This document shows positions 61,307 through 64,000 of a stretch of 64,000 nt of DNA, one piece after another. The number at the start of each line of letters is the position of its first letter. Positions within the stretch are counted from its first letter, which is position 1. Source of the stretch: Gavia stellata (lineage: Eukaryota > Chordata > Aves > Gaviiformes > Gaviidae); contig NC_082602.1 of assembly GCF_030936135.1 (NCBI RefSeq), positions 27,903,965 through 27,967,964 of the forward strand, written 5' to 3'. The notes beneath the pieces are model-generated. The model made no database searches. It was not told the origin of the DNA and worked only from the letters and a program-made list of their open reading frames with translations. The position numbers and the translations under genes are program-made.

Positions 61307-64000
61307 TAGTCCTACTGGAGCTGTATGGCTATCAGGTGGGAGAGTTTGAGCACCTGGTCCAAAAAGGTATAAATACTCTTCCCTCCTGTATGTTGATAAT
61401 TATAAAGTCCTTTCCAGACTGACTAAATGTTTTGCATTTCAAGCAGTGCTGTGAAAACTGATCCATTTGGCATTATGCATTAGTTGGTCTGTTAGCAGAT
61501 GTAGGATATTGAATGCTGACTACATTTCCTACCAGTGAATCATGGGAGCCTTTAGCTAGCTGCTTGGTTACTCATTTAGGATTTAAGGGCTGGTTATACA
61601 TATGAGGTCCAATACTAGATGGATAGGTGAATCTCCTGAGATAGGTGCCAGCACTGGCATGCAGCGAGGGATTACTTGAGAGGCTTTATTTCATTTTAGT
61701 CCATCAGGACGATGTTCCCCTGGCTCTGATGTGACTGCAGGTAGTCATAAAACCTATGTGCTTCATCCTGAGACAGATAACATGCTTGGCAGAACTGGAG
61801 TCAGTGACTGGTGGCTTTAAGAAAATTAATTAATTAGAACAATGTTCTTTGGCTGGGGGTCAGCATGTTGTCAATGAGCTGGGTAGCACTAAACACGACT
61901 ACAAATTAAAGAAAAAAGCTGTACAATCCTACACACACATCCATCCCCATACCCACAGGTTGGCAAAAACTGCAGGAAAATGAAGGTAGTAAAGGCATAT
62001 TTGGAAGTCAGGCTAAATTTTATTCAGCTGTGTAAACTAAACCTGTTGTAATAATCTGTTGTGTGATTTAGGCTTGGGTTTCTTCTAAGATGACTTGGGT
62101 TGGGGAGGGTTAGGTACAAAAGGGCTCAGAAACATGGAATTGAGGGTACGATGTTGTTACGCTTTGAGTGACAAAGCTGGCTTAGGACATTCCTGCCCTT
62201 TCAGAAATCCCCATCTCTGGGTGGTGTTCCTCTCAGTTGCGTTGATGCCACTGTTTGTTGGTCTGTACTTGTCATGAATTGCTGACAAACAGATCAAAAG
62301 CAAAACTTAAAAGGAGGGAAGGGTGAGTGGAACCTAAATCTACACTTAGTCCCAGGAATGTCTGTGAGGACGGTAAGTCACTGTAGAGAGTGTGGGAGTG
62401 GACGCAGTGGGAACCTCGTAAGCGGGATTTGCAGCCAGAGAGATTGTAAGGTGGAACTGTGCCCTTATGCATACCAAAAAAGTTAGTGCTGCAGAGAAGT
62501 TGTGCATCTGTTAGTGCTAGGTTTTATTGTGTGGCCTGGAAGTGGGAAAAGAGAAATAGCAAATGTGTACCAAATGTTAGAAGATGCCTCTCTTTGTTGA
62601 ACCAGTATGTTGTGTTTGAACCTCCAGAAATATTGCTCCTTGCTCTGAGGGACTTCAGTGTTTGGGGAAGTTTTGGTTTCAGGTAGGTAGGGGGTTACAG
62701 GTTTTGATATTAGAGGGCTGCAGGAGCCTCTGCCTTTGCTTATGCTGCTGGGACTATCTGGGTACTTGCCTGTGGTGGGGTGAATGGAGGGGTGTGGGCT
62801 TAAGAAACAGAACTGGTTGTGTGACTTGGTGACCTAGCAATGCATATGAACAAAGGATTTTAAGTGGGTGGGAGAACTGATTTTTTTTTTTAGTGGAAAG
62901 GAGTTGTGGGTGATCTGTCCTGATTATTAGGAAGGGACTGAGGGTATGGGGTATTTCAGCAGCTGCAGGGGCAAAGGAAGGAATGGCACTGTTCTCTGAG
63001 CTGGCCAAGGCCTTGGTCTTTCCCATCTACTTTCTTTAACCATGAGTTGGTGGACAGTGGCCGATGGGAATCGGTGGTTCTGTTTTCCTGCTGATGCAGA
63101 GCCCTGGGAGAGATACGGATCAGTGCATGGGTCTCCCCAATAGGCCTGCAGTGGGTCTGTGAGCTGGGGGTGCTCAGGGAAGTGTCCTCCATCGCAGAAG
63201 CTGAGGCAGCTTTATTTTTGTGGCACTAGATTTTCTTCTGGGGTATATCTCCGGAGTATGTTGTTGATATACGTTGCAGTAACTCTCACTAAAGTCAGAG
63301 GCATGTTTAATAGAGATTCAAATTGCTCAACTGTGACATATAGACTGCAACAGCAGCCCACAATAGATATGTTGATGTGGCTAGAGCCATCTGACTAATT
63401 CATAGCAATTAACTTATTTTGTAAATTGAACATGTTTTTCTAGTTGCGTATTGTACATTGGCAATTTGAGATTTTTCTCAGGTTTACACATTCTTCAAAA
63501 TTATCTCCTGTGTATCTCCTGTGACTCATTCTTTGTCCATGGCTGACTCATGAACTTCTTCATACAAGCATTTGATTTGCCGGTTAATTTGAATTAGCTT
63601 CATAGGTCATTTGGCCTTGGTTTGGTGTCTGATTGGGCAAGTCCAAATGTTAGGTTCAGGGTCCTTGACAAGAGTTCAGATCAATCTGTACATACCTGTG
63701 CTCCAGTATTCATATAAATTTGCTCTTTCTGTGACCTTGTAGACAGAAATGTGCTCATTTAAAGTATTTTAAGAAAGATTACATCAAAAGATGCTGGAGC
63801 AAGATCAGGGCCAGATCTTTAGGTTGTCTGGGGAGATAGGATAATACTACTGGACTAAATTTTAGCAGTCTGTTGTGGTAAGTTTTCTGATGGCTACATC
63901 AAAGTTGGTAAAAACTGTTCTTCAGCAATAGTTCATTCAAACTTCCCCTTTTGCTGCCTGAGCAAATCTGACTGTAGGCACGTGCATGGGACAGGATGCT
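61307..64000 (+). other. Intron 1 segment to window end, nothing recognised
   Basis: Unique-looking intronic DNA. No SorCS exon 2, RNA gene or clear repeat was seen. Confidence 0.5.

Larger units (their letters stand above)
23215..64000 (+). other. SORCS3 intron 1, 5' portion (continues beyond the window)
   Basis: After the exon 1 donor no segment resembling SorCS exon 2 (starting VILILTKLYD and flanked by an AG acceptor) was seen in the translated frames. Long first introns are known for SorCS genes, so the rest of the window is assigned to intron 1. Its content is interspersed repeats, simple repeats and unannotated unique sequence. Most open frames in it are under 100 codons and lack recognisable domains. 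Confidence 0.75.

Noticed and set aside
63720..63790. MIR fragment around TCTGTGACCTTGTAGACAG
   Set aside because: Only a single short word matches; the rest of the SINE order is missing.
1..64000. CRISPR arrays, bacterial operons, tRNA or rRNA genes
   Set aside because: No regularly spaced repeats, no operon-like ORF packing and no cloverleaf or rRNA-like sequence were recognised. The window is vertebrate nuclear DNA.

Overview
The window looks like avian nuclear DNA, probably a non-galliform (neoavian) bird. This rests on a CR1 LINE 3' end with the bird-type terminal ATTCTATG-like repeat, two 591-bp solo LTRs of a type I associate with avian endogenous retroviruses, several decayed MIR-like SINEs, low CpG outside one island, and only one convincing protein-coding segment in 64 kb. 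The lineage call is inference; the repeats themselves are visible in the sequence.

The one gene I recognise is the first coding exon of a SorCS-family VPS10-domain receptor on the + strand, most likely SORCS3 (22612-23208). It encodes a signal peptide, a Gly/Ala/Arg-rich propeptide with a furin-type RTRR site, and the start of the VPS10P beta-propeller. It ends in phase 0 at a consensus GTGAGT donor. The exon lies in a CpG-rich domain (about 20.56-23.57 kb) that holds the putative promoter and an unusual 5' leader with an A21 run followed by a 51-nt pyrimidine tract.

Layout: 1-20.5 kb is 5' flanking DNA with no recognised gene, carrying a 3' CR1 element (9.45-10.11 kb) and a MIR-like fragment (12.05 kb). 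20.56-23.57 kb is the CpG-rich promoter and exon 1 domain. 23.2-64 kb is the 5' part of a very long first intron; exon 2 was not seen. The intron contains MIR-like SINEs (25.3, 26.1, 32.2, 40.8 kb), an old CR1 fragment (27.8 kb), a CpG-enriched patch (30.8-31.45 kb), an ancient sauropsid-type repeat (39.5 kb), a pair of oppositely oriented solo LTRs (42.83-43.42 kb and 43.96-44.55 kb), a 20-C tract (51.88 kb) and a template-switch-like duplication/inversion (61.2-61.3 kb).

I found no novel multi-gene system. The most interesting signals are the inverted LTR pair inside the predicted SORCS3 pre-mRNA, the template-switch scar, the odd 5' leader with an overlapping hydrophobic short ORF, and the intronic CpG patch. 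Most other open frames are short, lack recognisable domains and look like chance.
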